A stretch of 64,000 nucleotides of DNA, from assembly GCF_011059145.1 (NCBI RefSeq), contig NZ_JAALLT010000002.1, positions 62,001 to 126,000 on the forward strand, written 5' to 3'. This document shows positions 7,541 to 15,779 of the stretch, piece by piece (the stretch's first letter is position 1; each line of letters opens with the position of its first letter). The notes under the pieces were generated by a model. The model saw nothing but the letters and a program-made list of their open reading frames with translations, was not told the DNA's origin and did no database searches. This stretch comes from Halalkalibaculum roseum (GTDB lineage: Bacteria > Bacteroidota > Rhodothermia > Balneolales > Balneolaceae). Both the position numbers and the translations under genes were made by a program.

Positions 7541-9190
7541 TTAGGCGTCGTCTTTCTGGAGCTTAAAGACTACGGGCAGGGAGTATTGCACGCGTACAGG
7601 TTGTCCCTTTTGATAACCGGGCGTGAATTCCGCTTCTTTAACCACTCTCAGTGCTTCCTCATCAGCACCGCCGCCGATGCCTTTGATGATCTGGGGGTTT
7701 TCAACCTGACCCTCTTTATTTACGATGAATTGTACGATAACACGGCCTTCAATTCCCGCTTTACGGGCCTCTTCGGGATACGTTATGTTGCTCATCAAAC
7801 TTTGCATTCCACCTTTGAGCTCGGGCATTTGTTCGACAACCACGAAGTGATCATCTTTTGCTGAAGAACTCTCGGTTTTGGTTCCCGGAGCCGGTGGTGC
7901 TTTCAGGTCGTTGAAGGCTGTTTCTCTGTCGAGTAATTTAAATTCAATGACCCCGTTTTGGGCTTTGGGTCCATATTCTTCGATGGCTTTTTCGCCTTTC
8001 AACACATTCAGCGATTCAATGTACTTCGTTTTTACGGCGGACAGCTTATTTCTGGTTACTTCATCTTCAATGATTTCACCGTCCAATACATACAATGGAC
8101 TCATTCCGTCCTGAGATGCTGAAATCTTAGCTTGGGCATTTTCGATATCACTGTTTCGGATACCGCTGTCTTGTATGTCGGTACATGCCATGATTCCTGT
8201 CATGAAGAGTGCAGAAAATAGCGTGATATAGAAGCTTGTTTTAAACATCGTATGTTTATGATTTTGGTTACTCATAATTTGAATTCGCTTTTTGAGAGTT
8301 GATGTTGGTACAGCCATGCTTACAGCCGGAGTTTTGCTGAACGTTTGTTTTCCTGCCAACTCAAACAACAGTTGGGCATAGGATTTTCTTGAAATTGTAT
8401 CGTCCGAAAGTACCTCACTGTCACAGGATATTTCCCGGTATTCCTTAAACCCGGCATAAAGTTTATGAATGATGGGATGGAACCAGAAGAGAGCTTTTAT
8501 AGTCATTAATACAGCATTCAAGGCATAATCATGGTGTCTGATGTGCATCAGTTCATGCCGTATAGCCAGATTCAGCTTCTCGGATGACTGATCTTTAAGG
8601 TGATCCGGTATTACAATCACCGGCTTTTTCCACCCATATGTAAAGGGTACGTCCACTGAATCGGAAAAGGATAGGTACACCGGTAATGACAGTTTTTTAC
8701 AGATGCGTGTATTGCTGGTTGATAATTCTAGAATAGACTCGATGGGTCTTTTGGGGGTACTTTTGGCAAAAATACTGAGAGAGATAAAATCAGCTGCCAG
8801 TTTTAACAGTAGAATAAGTGCGACTGTCCCAAGAGCGAGTATAGCAGCGCCACCCCAGAATGCAGGATCCATATAGAAGGATGTTTCCTGCATTTTAGCA
8901 GCAGCCGGTATCACAATTGGGTTCTGAATGACGATGAACTTAGTAGCAAAGGATCCGGCTGTTTCTCCAAAAGTGTGTAGCCAATGATTCATCAGCGCAG
9001 CCAAAAGTCCGATAGGAAGAGCCAGAATCAAAGCAATGTGTCCGTGATACCGGAAGATCGCATTTAGGTTCTCCGAATATCTCATCATTGCCAAAGCCAG
9101 AAGACTCATTGCGGTCCATAGAACGATCGGAAGAAGCAGTAAATCAAAACCTGTTGAACCAAGATTTTGTAGTGTATTGATTATATCCAT
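7541..9190 (-). CDS. BlaR1-type M56 metallopeptidase fused to TonB C-terminal domain
   Basis: A 549-residue membrane protein. The N-terminal part has several hydrophobic spans and the M56 zinc site H212-E-L-M-H216 in RHELMHIRHHDY, followed by EISCDSEVL. A further span near 310-330 leads to a periplasmic part: a plug-like stretch (PLYVLDGEIIE, LKGEKAIEEYG) and, at about 465-545, a TonB-type domain (YPEEARKAGIEGRVIVQF ... EAEFTPGYQKGQPVRVQYSLPVVF). M56 BlaR1 proteins cut the BlaI repressor encoded beside them when they sense a signal. The fusion, common in Bacteroidota-type genomes, suggests the signal is linked to the outer membrane or to TonB, not necessarily beta-lactam. It starts two bases after the blaI stop. 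Confidence 0.9.
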   Translation of the reverse strand: MDIINTLQNLGSTGFDLLLLPIVLWTAMSLLALAMMRYSENLNAIFRYHGHIALILALPIGLLAALMNHWLHTFGETAGSFATKFIVIQNPIVIPAAAKMQETSFYMDPAFWGGAAILALGTVALILLLKLAADFISLSIFAKSTPKRPIESILELSTSNTRICKKLSLPVYLSFSDSVDVPFTYGWKKPVIVIPDHLKDQSSEKLNLAIRHELMHIRHHDYALNAVLMTIKALFWFHPIIHKLYAGFKEYREISCDSEVLSDDTISRKSYAQLLFELAGKQTFSKTPAVSMAVPTSTLKKRIQIMSNQNHKHTMFKTSFYITLFSALFMTGIMACTDIQDSGIRNSDIENAQAKISASQDGMSPLYVLDGEIIEDEVTRNKLSAVKTKYIESLNVLKGEKAIEEYGPKAQNGVIEFKLLDRETAFNDLKAPPAPGTKTESSSAKDDHFVVVEQMPELKGGMQSLMSNITYPEEARKAGIEGRVIVQFIVNKEGQVENPQIIKGIGGGADEEALRVVKEAEFTPGYQKGQPVRVQYSLPVVFKLQKDDA

Positions 9191-9191
9191 G

Positions 9192-9572
9192 TCATTCCTC
9201 CTTCATGTTATTGATCAGCTTCAAAATTTCTGAACGGTCGGTATCAGAGAGCTCTTCACCTTCCACCAGGGTCTGAACGAGTTCGGTAGGGGATCCCTTA
9301 AATACTTTTTTGACCAGCTCTTTCACCAGGTTGAAGCGGACGGATTCAGGTTCCTGTGCCGGACTATAGACATAAGTGACACCATCTTTTCGGTATTTCA
9401 GGTATCCTTTATCAGCTAGATTTTTCATAACCGTCATTACGGTGGTGTAGGCAACCTGTCGATCATTCATGATGCGTTTCTTCACATCTTTCACGGTAGC
9501 TTCACCCATTTCCCATACATGGTGAAGCACTTCCATTTCGGTTTCGCCCAGCGGAGTCAGTGATTTTTTCAT
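9192..9572 (-). CDS. blaI: BlaI/MecI/CopY family transcriptional repressor
   Basis: A 126-residue winged-helix repressor of the Penicillinase_R family: LTPLGETEMEVLHHVWEMG, the recognition region VAYTTVMTVMKNLADKGYL, the wing RKDGVTYVYSP, and a C-terminal dimer helix bundle. It represses until cut by its partner M56 peptidase, whose gene follows one base after this stop, so the two are surely one operon. The ATG at 9570-9572 gives MKKSLTPLGE. A palindromic AT-rich block 17-50 bases upstream is the likely operator. Target genes outside this operon are not known. Confidence 0.93.
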   Translation of the reverse strand: MKKSLTPLGETEMEVLHHVWEMGEATVKDVKKRIMNDRQVAYTTVMTVMKNLADKGYLKYRKDGVTYVYSPAQEPESVRFNLVKELVKKVFKGSPTELVQTLVEGEELSDTDRSEILKLINNMKEE

Positions 9573-9588
9573 GTTATTTTCTCAGTTT

Positions 9589-9622
9589 AACTAATTAGTT
9601 AATACTAATATAATAGTATTAA
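9589..9622. promoter_or_regulatory. Candidate BlaI operator: two adjacent palindromes
   Basis: Immediately upstream of the repressor gene lie a perfect 12-base palindrome AACTAATTAGTT (9589-9600) and a dyad TTAATACTA (9599-9607), six bases, TAGTATTAA (9614-9622). The two share bases. BlaI/MecI repressors bind dyads with TACA/TGTA-like cores and repress their own operon; this AT-rich variant is a good candidate, and the TACT/AGTA core is close. Binding is inferred from position and symmetry only. Confidence 0.6.
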
Positions 9623-9993
9623 TGTTTGAATGTCAAATTTGAATTGGAACTAACAGGGGACAGGCAGTTTGATATACGAATACTAAGTGGTTTTGTTTGG
9701 AGGTTAGAAGAGCGTAGGGATGCTTCTTTGGATAAAAATAGAACAAATGAGCAGAAAGTTGCTTTATTAGATAACTGCCTTCGTAGGTTTCGCTCCTAAG
9801 GGGGGAGTCCGGTGTAGTCCACCTCATGGTGCCCACACCTTAAAGCTAATTAGCGTGTATTAAACTAAAGCCTGTACCAAAGGTAACTTCTTCCCGGATC
9901 CCTAAAGGGTTCTCAATTTTTGCATACTTCGTTGTAACTCTGCAAAGGAAAATCAGCAATCACATACTCAATTGTTCCAAAGTGAGTTTCAGC
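9623..9993. other. Intergenic stretch with no supported gene
   Basis: This 371-base gap between the blaI promoter and the LOG-like gene holds no convincing coding sequence. Minus-strand frames between about 9840 and 9990 give short peptide-like fragments broken by stops (for example ENPLGIREEVTFGTGF), which could be a decayed gene, but no family is recognised. No tRNA fold or terminator with a clear T-run was found. Confidence 0.4.
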
Positions 9994-10479
9994 CTATAGT
10001 AATCGTTCCGCCATAGTTATAGCCTCGTATGCGGAAGAGGCTTCATGCACTAAATCAGATTCCAGGCTTTGCAAGAAGTCAAGGGCATTTTTGGACTGGT
10101 TCAATAGAATCACATCTTTTCCTGCTTTTAAAGCGAGCATAATCTCTGATAGGGTACCGGCACCTGTTCCACAGGCAATGATCACATCGGAAGAGAGCAC
10201 ATTGATATTGTTCCGGGCACTTCCCATTCCTGTTACAATTGGGATATCCACGTGCAGGGACATCCTGCTGCGATCCTTATCGGGCAGAACGCCCACGACC
10301 AACCCGTCTTTTTCCGATGCACCCAGGGATGCTGCGTCCATCACACCCACATTCCGCCCACCCGTTAACAGTACCCAGCTTCTTTGTCCAATTAATTTGC
10401 CAAGCTCATAAGCAATCTGGAGGTCCTTCTCTTCAGGTTCATTACCCGGACCCATTACACCAATAATTGTTTTTGCCAT
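9994..10479 (-). CDS. TIGR00725/LOG-like Rossmann protein
   Basis: A 161-residue protein of the lysine decarboxylase-like (LOG) fold: IIGVMGPGN at the start, LLTGGRNVGVMDAASLGA (the GG motif of the phosphate-binding loop) and the GTGAGTLSEIMLALKAGKDVILL segment. The last corresponds to the PGGxGTxxE motif of LOG family cytokinin riboside phosphate hydrolases, here with PGG changed to CGTGAGTLSE. TIGR00725 members have unknown cellular roles; related proteins cleave nucleoside monophosphates. It is divergent from the photolyase gene with only 80 bases between, so they may share a promoter region. Confidence 0.82.
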   Translation of the reverse strand: MAKTIIGVMGPGNEPEEKDLQIAYELGKLIGQRSWVLLTGGRNVGVMDAASLGASEKDGLVVGVLPDKDRSRMSLHVDIPIVTGMGSARNNINVLSSDVIIACGTGAGTLSEIMLALKAGKDVILLNQSKNALDFLQSLESDLVHEASSAYEAITMAERLL

Positions 10480-10559
10480 AGAATCTCTTTCTAATCGGTT
10501 GGAACTCTGATGATGCTAAAGCTATTGCACAGGTAAAATACAAATTGCGGTAGAAGAAT

Positions 10560-12140
10560 ATGGAGAAAAGAGATTATTTGAAAGAAATTGATGGTGTCAT
10601 TGAGGAAGCTGATCCGGCGGATTATGACAAAGCAGTTTTAATATTGCCGGACCAGATCAATCTGAATGTTTGGCCGGAATGGATCCATGATGAAAAACCG
10701 CTGCTTATATTAATTGAATCCTATCCTGTTCACCGGACTCTTCCATATCACAAAAAGAGGCTGACTTACCTGCTGAGCTCCCTGCGTCACTTTGCGGTGG
10801 AGTGTTCGAGTAATGGATTTCCCGTGCATTACCAATCGACTGACCAACACTACGATAAAGTTCTGAAAGATATCCTAGACGGGAATAAGGAGTTGGCACT
10901 CAGCTTTATGAATCCTTCGGAATGGGATAGCAGGGAAAGACTGCAGGAATTAAGAAAAAAATACGAGAACCGTGTTACGAAAATATCCAACACCTTCTTT
11001 TTTGCGGATCCCGATGATTGGAAGCAGAAAATAGAGCCCGGTTATCGGATGGAGTACTTTTACCGGGATATGAGGAAGAAAACCGGATATTTGATGAATG
11101 GTGATGAGCCCGAAGGCGGGGAATGGAATTACGATGAAAACAACCGGGAATCGCTCCCGTCCGGCTATGATATCCCCGAACCTACCCGTTTTCAACCTGA
11201 TGATATTACGCTTGAAGTAATGGAGATGGTTGATGAAAAATTTCCTGACCATTTCGGGAAGACAGATCATTTCTACTATGCTACCAGCCGTAAACAGGCT
11301 ATGGAGCTATTGGATGAGTTTATTGACAATCGTCTTGATGACTTTGGTCCCTACGAAGATGCAATGGCCAGTGACGAACCGCTGCTTTTTCACTCGGGGC
11401 TGTCACCCTATATGAATAACGGGTTATTATTGCCCTGGGAGATTTGTGAAAGGGCTATTGAGGCGTACCGGGAGAACGATGAGATACCCATAAATTCTGT
11501 GGAGGGACTGGTAAGGCAAATATTGGGCTGGCGTGAATTTGTGCATATCTACTACGAAGCCATGATGCCGGAGGTGAGGGATACCAACTTCATGAATTTC
11601 AATGAATCACTGCCAAAGATGTATTGGTCCGGCGAAACGCGAATGCACTGCATGAAACAAAGCCTCAAACCGGTTATTGAACAGGGATATTCCCATCACA
11701 TCCAGCGACTGATGGTATTGAGCAACTTTAGCAATCTGACTAAAACAGATCCTCGAGAGCTCAATGAGTGGTTTAGATTTGCCTATGTGGATGCACACGA
11801 GTGGGTAGTTTTGCCTAATGTGCTGGGCATGAGCACTTTTGCAGATGGAGGTGTGCTGGCATCAAAACCGTATGTTTCCAGCGGTAATTATATCAATAAA
11901 ATGAGCGACTACTGTAAAAGTTGCGAATACAGCATCAGCAAAAAAACGGGTGAGGACGCCTGTCCCTTTAATTACTTGTACTGGAATTTTGTAGACGAAC
12001 AGCGTGATGCCTTCGAAGAGAGCGGGCGAAACAGCTTCATGGTAAATATGTATGAAAAGAAATCGGAAGAGAACAAGGAAGCCATAAGGAACTCAACAGA
12101 GAACTTTCTTGAGCAGCTAAAACGTTATAAGAACTCATAG
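10560..12140 (+). CDS. Iron-sulfur (6-4) photolyase/cryptochrome (FeS-BCP, PhrB-like)
   Basis: A 526-residue member of the bacterial cryptochrome/photolyase class that carries a 4Fe-4S cluster. Four cysteines, C364, C452, C455 and C468, have the same spacing (88, 3, 13) as the cluster ligands I recall for Agrobacterium PhrB. The N-terminal Rossmann-like domain (AVLILPDQINLNVWPEWI) and the C-terminal FAD domain with GLVRQILGWREFVHIYY and HHIQRLMVLSNFSNLT are family blocks. It is expected to repair (6-4) pyrimidine photoproducts with blue light. An aldo/keto reductase and a class II photolyase follow on the same strand, making a light-repair island. Confidence 0.92.
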   Translation: MEKRDYLKEIDGVIEEADPADYDKAVLILPDQINLNVWPEWIHDEKPLLILIESYPVHRTLPYHKKRLTYLLSSLRHFAVECSSNGFPVHYQSTDQHYDKVLKDILDGNKELALSFMNPSEWDSRERLQELRKKYENRVTKISNTFFFADPDDWKQKIEPGYRMEYFYRDMRKKTGYLMNGDEPEGGEWNYDENNRESLPSGYDIPEPTRFQPDDITLEVMEMVDEKFPDHFGKTDHFYYATSRKQAMELLDEFIDNRLDDFGPYEDAMASDEPLLFHSGLSPYMNNGLLLPWEICERAIEAYRENDEIPINSVEGLVRQILGWREFVHIYYEAMMPEVRDTNFMNFNESLPKMYWSGETRMHCMKQSLKPVIEQGYSHHIQRLMVLSNFSNLTKTDPRELNEWFRFAYVDAHEWVVLPNVLGMSTFADGGVLASKPYVSSGNYINKMSDYCKSCEYSISKKTGEDACPFNYLYWNFVDEQRDAFEESGRNSFMVNMYEKKSEENKEAIRNSTENFLEQLKRYKNS

Positions 12141-12163
12141 TAACAGTCATAAAACAGAGACGG

Positions 12164-13147
12164 ATGGAATTTACACAAGTAAGCGATCTTGACTTTAATA
12201 TTTCGCGTGTTACACTGGGTACCTGGGCCATCGGCGGATGGCAATGGGGCGGTACCAACGAACAGGAATCGATTGATACCATTTTAAAAGCCCTGAACAT
12301 GGGAGTTACTACTATTGATACGGCTCCTATTTATGGATTTGGAAAAAGCGAAGAGCTAGTCGGAAAAGCTGTCAAAGAATATGGCAACCGCGATGAGATT
12401 CAGATTGCCACAAAACTCGGCCTCGAGTGGGATGAGAATGAAAATGTGGAGAGGAACACCTCGCGGGAACGCATTTTGAAAGAGTTCGAAGATTCACTGA
12501 GAAGGCTGCAGACCGACTATATTGATATATATCAAATTCACTGGCCGGATCTGAAGAACGATTTTAAAGAGACAGCATCCACCATGCTGCAGCTGCTGGA
12601 CAGAGGGAAAATAAAAGCAATAGGTGCTTCCAATTTTTCGGTAGAGCAGATGGAAGAGTTTCAAAAATATGCACCTATCCATATTGCCCAGCCGCCCTAT
12701 AATCTTTTTGAACGCGGAATCGAAAAAGATGTCCTTCCATATTGCAATAAAAATAATATATCACTGCTCACCTACGGCGCACTGTGTCGGGGATTATTGA
12801 GCGGAAAAATGGACGAGGATTGGGAATTCAAAAAAGGAGATCTTCGCAAAAATACCGATCCCAAGTTCCAGGGAGAGACCTTTAAAAAACACCTGCGGGC
12901 CGTTGACAAACTGAAAGAATATGCTTCTGAGGAACTTGACCAGACCGTACTTAATCTTGCAGTTCGCTGGATTCTGGATAAAGGCGTTGATTCGGCTATA
13001 TGGGGAGCACGTCGACCGGAACAGGTTACCTTCGATGAAGTAGCCGGATGGAAACTCACAGACAAGCAGATTGAAGAAATCGAATCTATTGTTGAAGAAA
13101 TCGTTGAAGATCCGATTGCCCCGGCTTTCATGGCGCCACCGGAGTAA
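12164..13147 (+). CDS. Aldo/keto reductase
   Basis: A 327-residue TIM-barrel oxidoreductase. The N-terminal VTLGTWAIGGWQWGG, DTAPIYGFGKSEELVGKA (with catalytic Asp and Tyr), TKLGL (Lys) and YIDIYQIHWPD (His) give the full AKR tetrad. IKAIGASNFS and WGARRPEQV toward the end form the NADPH site. It reduces aldehydes or ketones; the natural substrate is not evident. It starts 23 bases after the FeS photolyase stop, so the two are probably co-transcribed. Reductases of this type can detoxify carbonyls made by light and oxygen stress, which is an inference from context. Confidence 0.9.
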   Translation: MEFTQVSDLDFNISRVTLGTWAIGGWQWGGTNEQESIDTILKALNMGVTTIDTAPIYGFGKSEELVGKAVKEYGNRDEIQIATKLGLEWDENENVERNTSRERILKEFEDSLRRLQTDYIDIYQIHWPDLKNDFKETASTMLQLLDRGKIKAIGASNFSVEQMEEFQKYAPIHIAQPPYNLFERGIEKDVLPYCNKNNISLLTYGALCRGLLSGKMDEDWEFKKGDLRKNTDPKFQGETFKKHLRAVDKLKEYASEELDQTVLNLAVRWILDKGVDSAIWGARRPEQVTFDEVAGWKLTDKQIEEIESIVEEIVEDPIAPAFMAPPE

Positions 13148-13172
13148 GATTCCGATTAAGATCCTATTTACT

Positions 13173-13265
13173 TGTCATTCCGACCGTAGTGGAGGAATCT
13201 CATCCATGTCGACATTAGTGCCTGAATTTTAGCGGTTGAGATCCCTCGGTAAGCTCGGAATGACA
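13173..13265. repeat. REP-like palindromic element (TGTCATTCCGA family)
   Basis: Perfect 11-base terminal inverted repeats TGTCATTCCGA (13173-13183) and TCGGAATGACA (13255-13265) enclose a second pair, GAGGAATCTC (13192-13201) and GAGATCCCTC (13238-13247), with one mismatch. The 93-base unit can fold as one long hairpin. Elements with this CATTCCGA...GGAATCTC wording are dispersed in many bacterial genomes. It lies between the aldo/keto reductase and the class II photolyase genes, with no ORF inside. Confidence 0.82.
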
Positions 13266-13340
13266 CCAATTTTTTAGATCAATTAACCTTAATTTAGAAG
13301 AGGTCAGCAAATATTATATGCATAACGAAAGGCAATTCTG

Positions 13341-13366
13341 TCTTCTGACTCCTGACTTCTGAATAC
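13341..13366. repeat. Short repeat, TGACTCCTGACTTCTGAATAC family
   Basis: The phrase TCTGACTCCTGACTTCTGAA occurs ten bases before the class II photolyase start. It is closely related to the tandem TGACTCC units near 55278-55307, which form an inverted repeat with 55085-55107. Single copy here, so it may be a remnant or half-element. Confidence 0.5.
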
Positions 13367-13375
13367 TAAACTTAC

Positions 13376-14857
13376 ATGCAAAACGTCAACAGCAATCGTG
13401 TATTTAAACGCAATAAGAAAGAACCTAACACCGAAGGGGAGTATGTACTCTATTGGATGCAAATAAACCGGCGATTTCAATATAACTATGCGCTGGAGTA
13501 CGCGGTTGGCTGGGCTAATAAATTAAACAAACCGCTTCTGATCTATGAAGGATTGAATTGTGAATACCCCTGGGCTTCCGACCGTGTCCATCACTTTATG
13601 ATGCAAGGTATGCAAGAGAACCTGGAAATTGCCCGTAAAAAGCAGCTGAACTACCACTCGTATCTGGAAGATGCTAAGGGAGCAGGGAAGGGGTTACTCT
13701 ATCAGCTGGTTGAGAATGCCAGCTGTCTGATCACGGATGAGTACCCCGTATTTATCATGCGGGAGCACAATGAGAGGGTAAGTCAGAAGGTGGATATTCC
13801 CTATATTACTGTTGATTCAAATGGCATTATCCCGCTCGGATTAACGGAAAAAGATCCATACAGCGCCTACTTTTTTCGAAAAATCATGCAGAAGAACTTT
13901 CTGGAATGTTATACACACCCGCCCAAAAAAGATCCTTTACGTGATCTAGAGAATAATAACTCGATTCAATTGACTGAGGATTTTCTAAAAAAGTATCCGT
14001 CTGCTGAAAAACCGCTCAAAAACAAGAAATCCTTTATCAGTAATTTGCCGATACGCCATGATATTTCAGTCCTTGAGATTCAGGGTACAAGGCAATCCGC
14101 GCTGGGTAAGCTCGGACAGTTTATCAATTACGGTCTCTTGGATTACGATGAGAAGCGAAACGATCCGGATGAGAACAAAACCAGTGGTCTGAGTCCCTGG
14201 TTACACTTTGGAAAAATATCGGAATACGAAATTGTCAACGCCGTCCTGGATCATCAACCCAAGGGTTGGGACTTAGACAGTATCAGCTATAACAACGGTT
14301 CAACCGGGGGCTTTTTTAATGGGGACCCCAATATCGACGGGTTTCTGGATGAAGTCATTACCTGGCGGGAAGTCGGATTTCATTTTGCGCATCACCGTCC
14401 GGATTATGCTGAATTTGAATCACTGCCGGATTGGGCATTGGAGACGCTCAAAAAACATGCCTCGGATCCACGTGATTACGTCTATAGTTTTGAAGAACTG
14501 GAACAGTCGAAAACGCATGATGAAATCTGGAATGCCGCCCAGACCCAGTTAAGGGAAGAAGGAATCATTCACAACTACCTCCGTATGCTATGGGGAAAGA
14601 AAGTAATGCAGTGGACCCCTGATCCCCGAACCGCACTCGACTATCTCATAGAGCTGAATAATCTTTATGCCATAGACGGAAGGGATCCGAATAGTTATTC
14701 GGGCATATTCTGGTGCTTCGGACGCTTCGACCGGGCCTGGCAGGAACGGCCTATATTCGGAAAAACCCGATACATGACTAGTGATAGTACCCGAAAGAAA
14801 GTGAAGCTAAAACAATATCTGAAGAAATACGGAAACCAGCAGACTTTAGACGTGTGA
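13376..14857 (+). CDS. Class II CPD photolyase
   Basis: A 493-residue deoxyribodipyrimidine photolyase of class II. The N-terminal photolyase domain starts with YVLYWMQINRRFQYNYALEYA, wording specific to class II. The C-terminal FAD domain has LSPWLHFGKIS, FLDEVITWREVGFHF, HNYLRMLWGKKVMQWT, YAIDGRDPNSYSGIFWCFG and IFGKTRYM. It repairs cyclobutane pyrimidine dimers with light. There are no iron-sulfur cysteine spacings like those of the first photolyase, so the cell has one enzyme for each main UV lesion. The 228-base gap before it contains repeats and probably its own promoter. The ATG at 13376 comes 18 codons before the conserved YxLYWMQ block. Confidence 0.92.
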   Translation: MQNVNSNRVFKRNKKEPNTEGEYVLYWMQINRRFQYNYALEYAVGWANKLNKPLLIYEGLNCEYPWASDRVHHFMMQGMQENLEIARKKQLNYHSYLEDAKGAGKGLLYQLVENASCLITDEYPVFIMREHNERVSQKVDIPYITVDSNGIIPLGLTEKDPYSAYFFRKIMQKNFLECYTHPPKKDPLRDLENNNSIQLTEDFLKKYPSAEKPLKNKKSFISNLPIRHDISVLEIQGTRQSALGKLGQFINYGLLDYDEKRNDPDENKTSGLSPWLHFGKISEYEIVNAVLDHQPKGWDLDSISYNNGSTGGFFNGDPNIDGFLDEVITWREVGFHFAHHRPDYAEFESLPDWALETLKKHASDPRDYVYSFEELEQSKTHDEIWNAAQTQLREEGIIHNYLRMLWGKKVMQWTPDPRTALDYLIELNNLYAIDGRDPNSYSGIFWCFGRFDRAWQERPIFGKTRYMTSDSTRKKVKLKQYLKKYGNQQTLDV

Positions 14858-14895
14858 TTTTGCCGCAGATTTGCACGGATTTAAGGATACGTAGG

Positions 14896-14912
14896 GCGGT
14901 TTGTTTAACCGC
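14896..14912. terminator. Small hairpin between convergent genes
   Basis: GCGGTT (14896-14901), five-base loop, AACCGC (14907-14912) lies between the converging photolyase and nucleoside phosphorylase genes. No long T-run follows on either strand, so terminator activity is only a possibility. Half of an ACACGGAT-family element (CCGCAGATTTGCACGGATT) sits just before it, about 14863-14881. Confidence 0.35.
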
Positions 14913-14987
14913 TCTAAACACTCTAATGACTATGGCGAATCGTATTTTGTGAGGAAAATTATTTAATAATACTGAGTAGATCCGCGG

Positions 14988-15779
14988 CTAAAGTTCCAAT
15001 ATCAATTTACTGACCAATTTGGCAAAATCTTCCTTACGGGACTCTGCTGCAATCTTCACCTCTTCATGATCAAGCTTGTCACGGGTGACACCTGATGCCA
15101 TATTACTGATCAGGGAAATAGCCACCGATTTTAACCTCAGGCGGGCTGCTTCGAATAGTTCGGGAGCGGTCGACATGCCCACAGCATCAGCCCCCATTTT
15201 GCGAAATGCTCTTATTTCTGCCTTGCTTTCATAGTTGGGGCCGGTCACATAGATGTAGGTTCCTCTCTGTACCGCAAGACCAAGTCCGGCTGCCAGCTTT
15301 CGAGCTTTGTCAGCTAATGGGTAGTGGTTGTAGCGGTGCTGCGGGTATCCCATAGGAGAAATACTCTTATTATGCCTCATCACTGAGTCAATCACCATAA
15401 GATCCCCCACTTCAAAATCGGTATTGATGGCCCCCGCTGCATTAGAAATTATCAGTTTATTTACTCCTAATGCTTTAGCAATATAGACGGGAATGGCAGT
15501 CTCCTCGAAGTCATAGCCTTCATAGTGATGGAAACGTCCTGAAAAGGCAATGATGTTTTTTCCATTTACAGTTCCCGAGATCAAACGTCCGTCGTGGCCT
15601 TTTACAGATGTTGAAGGGAAATGCGGTATATCTTCGTAGTTTATAAACAGCGGATCACTTATGCTCTTCCCAAAACTCCCCAATCCTGAGCCCAGAATGA
15701 CGGCAGCTTCCGGGTTCTCCGGTATATCTTGTTCTTTCAGGTATGCTACAGACTCGTCAATAAATTCAGGCAGGGACAT
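14988..15779 (-). CDS. Purine-nucleoside phosphorylase (trimeric type)
   Basis: About 263 residues. AAVILGSGLGSF is the phosphate-binding start, FSGRFHHYEGY, LIISNAAGAIN, YVTGPNYESKAEIRAF and DAVGMSTAPE are blocks of the low-molecular-mass trimeric PNP family (inosine/guanosine type). It splits purine nucleosides with phosphate to free base and ribose 1-phosphate. I chose ATG at 15777-15779 over an in-frame TTG three codons upstream. Either way it overlaps the end of the metallo-hydrolase gene by about 14-23 bases, so translation is probably coupled. The Glu and Asn of the base site (YES, SNMASG) are present. Confidence 0.9.
   Translation of the reverse strand: MSLPEFIDESVAYLKEQDIPENPEAAVILGSGLGSFGKSISDPLFINYEDIPHFPSTSVKGHDGRLISGTVNGKNIIAFSGRFHHYEGYDFEETAIPVYIAKALGVNKLIISNAAGAINTDFEVGDLMVIDSVMRHNKSISPMGYPQHRYNHYPLADKARKLAAGLGLAVQRGTYIYVTGPNYESKAEIRAFRKMGADAVGMSTAPELFEAARLRLKSVAISLISNMASGVTRDKLDHEEVKIAAESRKEDFAKLVSKLILEL

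Noticed and set aside
9633-9836. A 67-codon frame on the minus strand near blaI
   Set aside because: No start context, odd composition, no family resemblance; overlaps the promoter region.
13173-13366. A CRISPR-like repeat cluster
   Set aside because: The repeats are inverted and unequal, without regular spacing or spacers of constant length.
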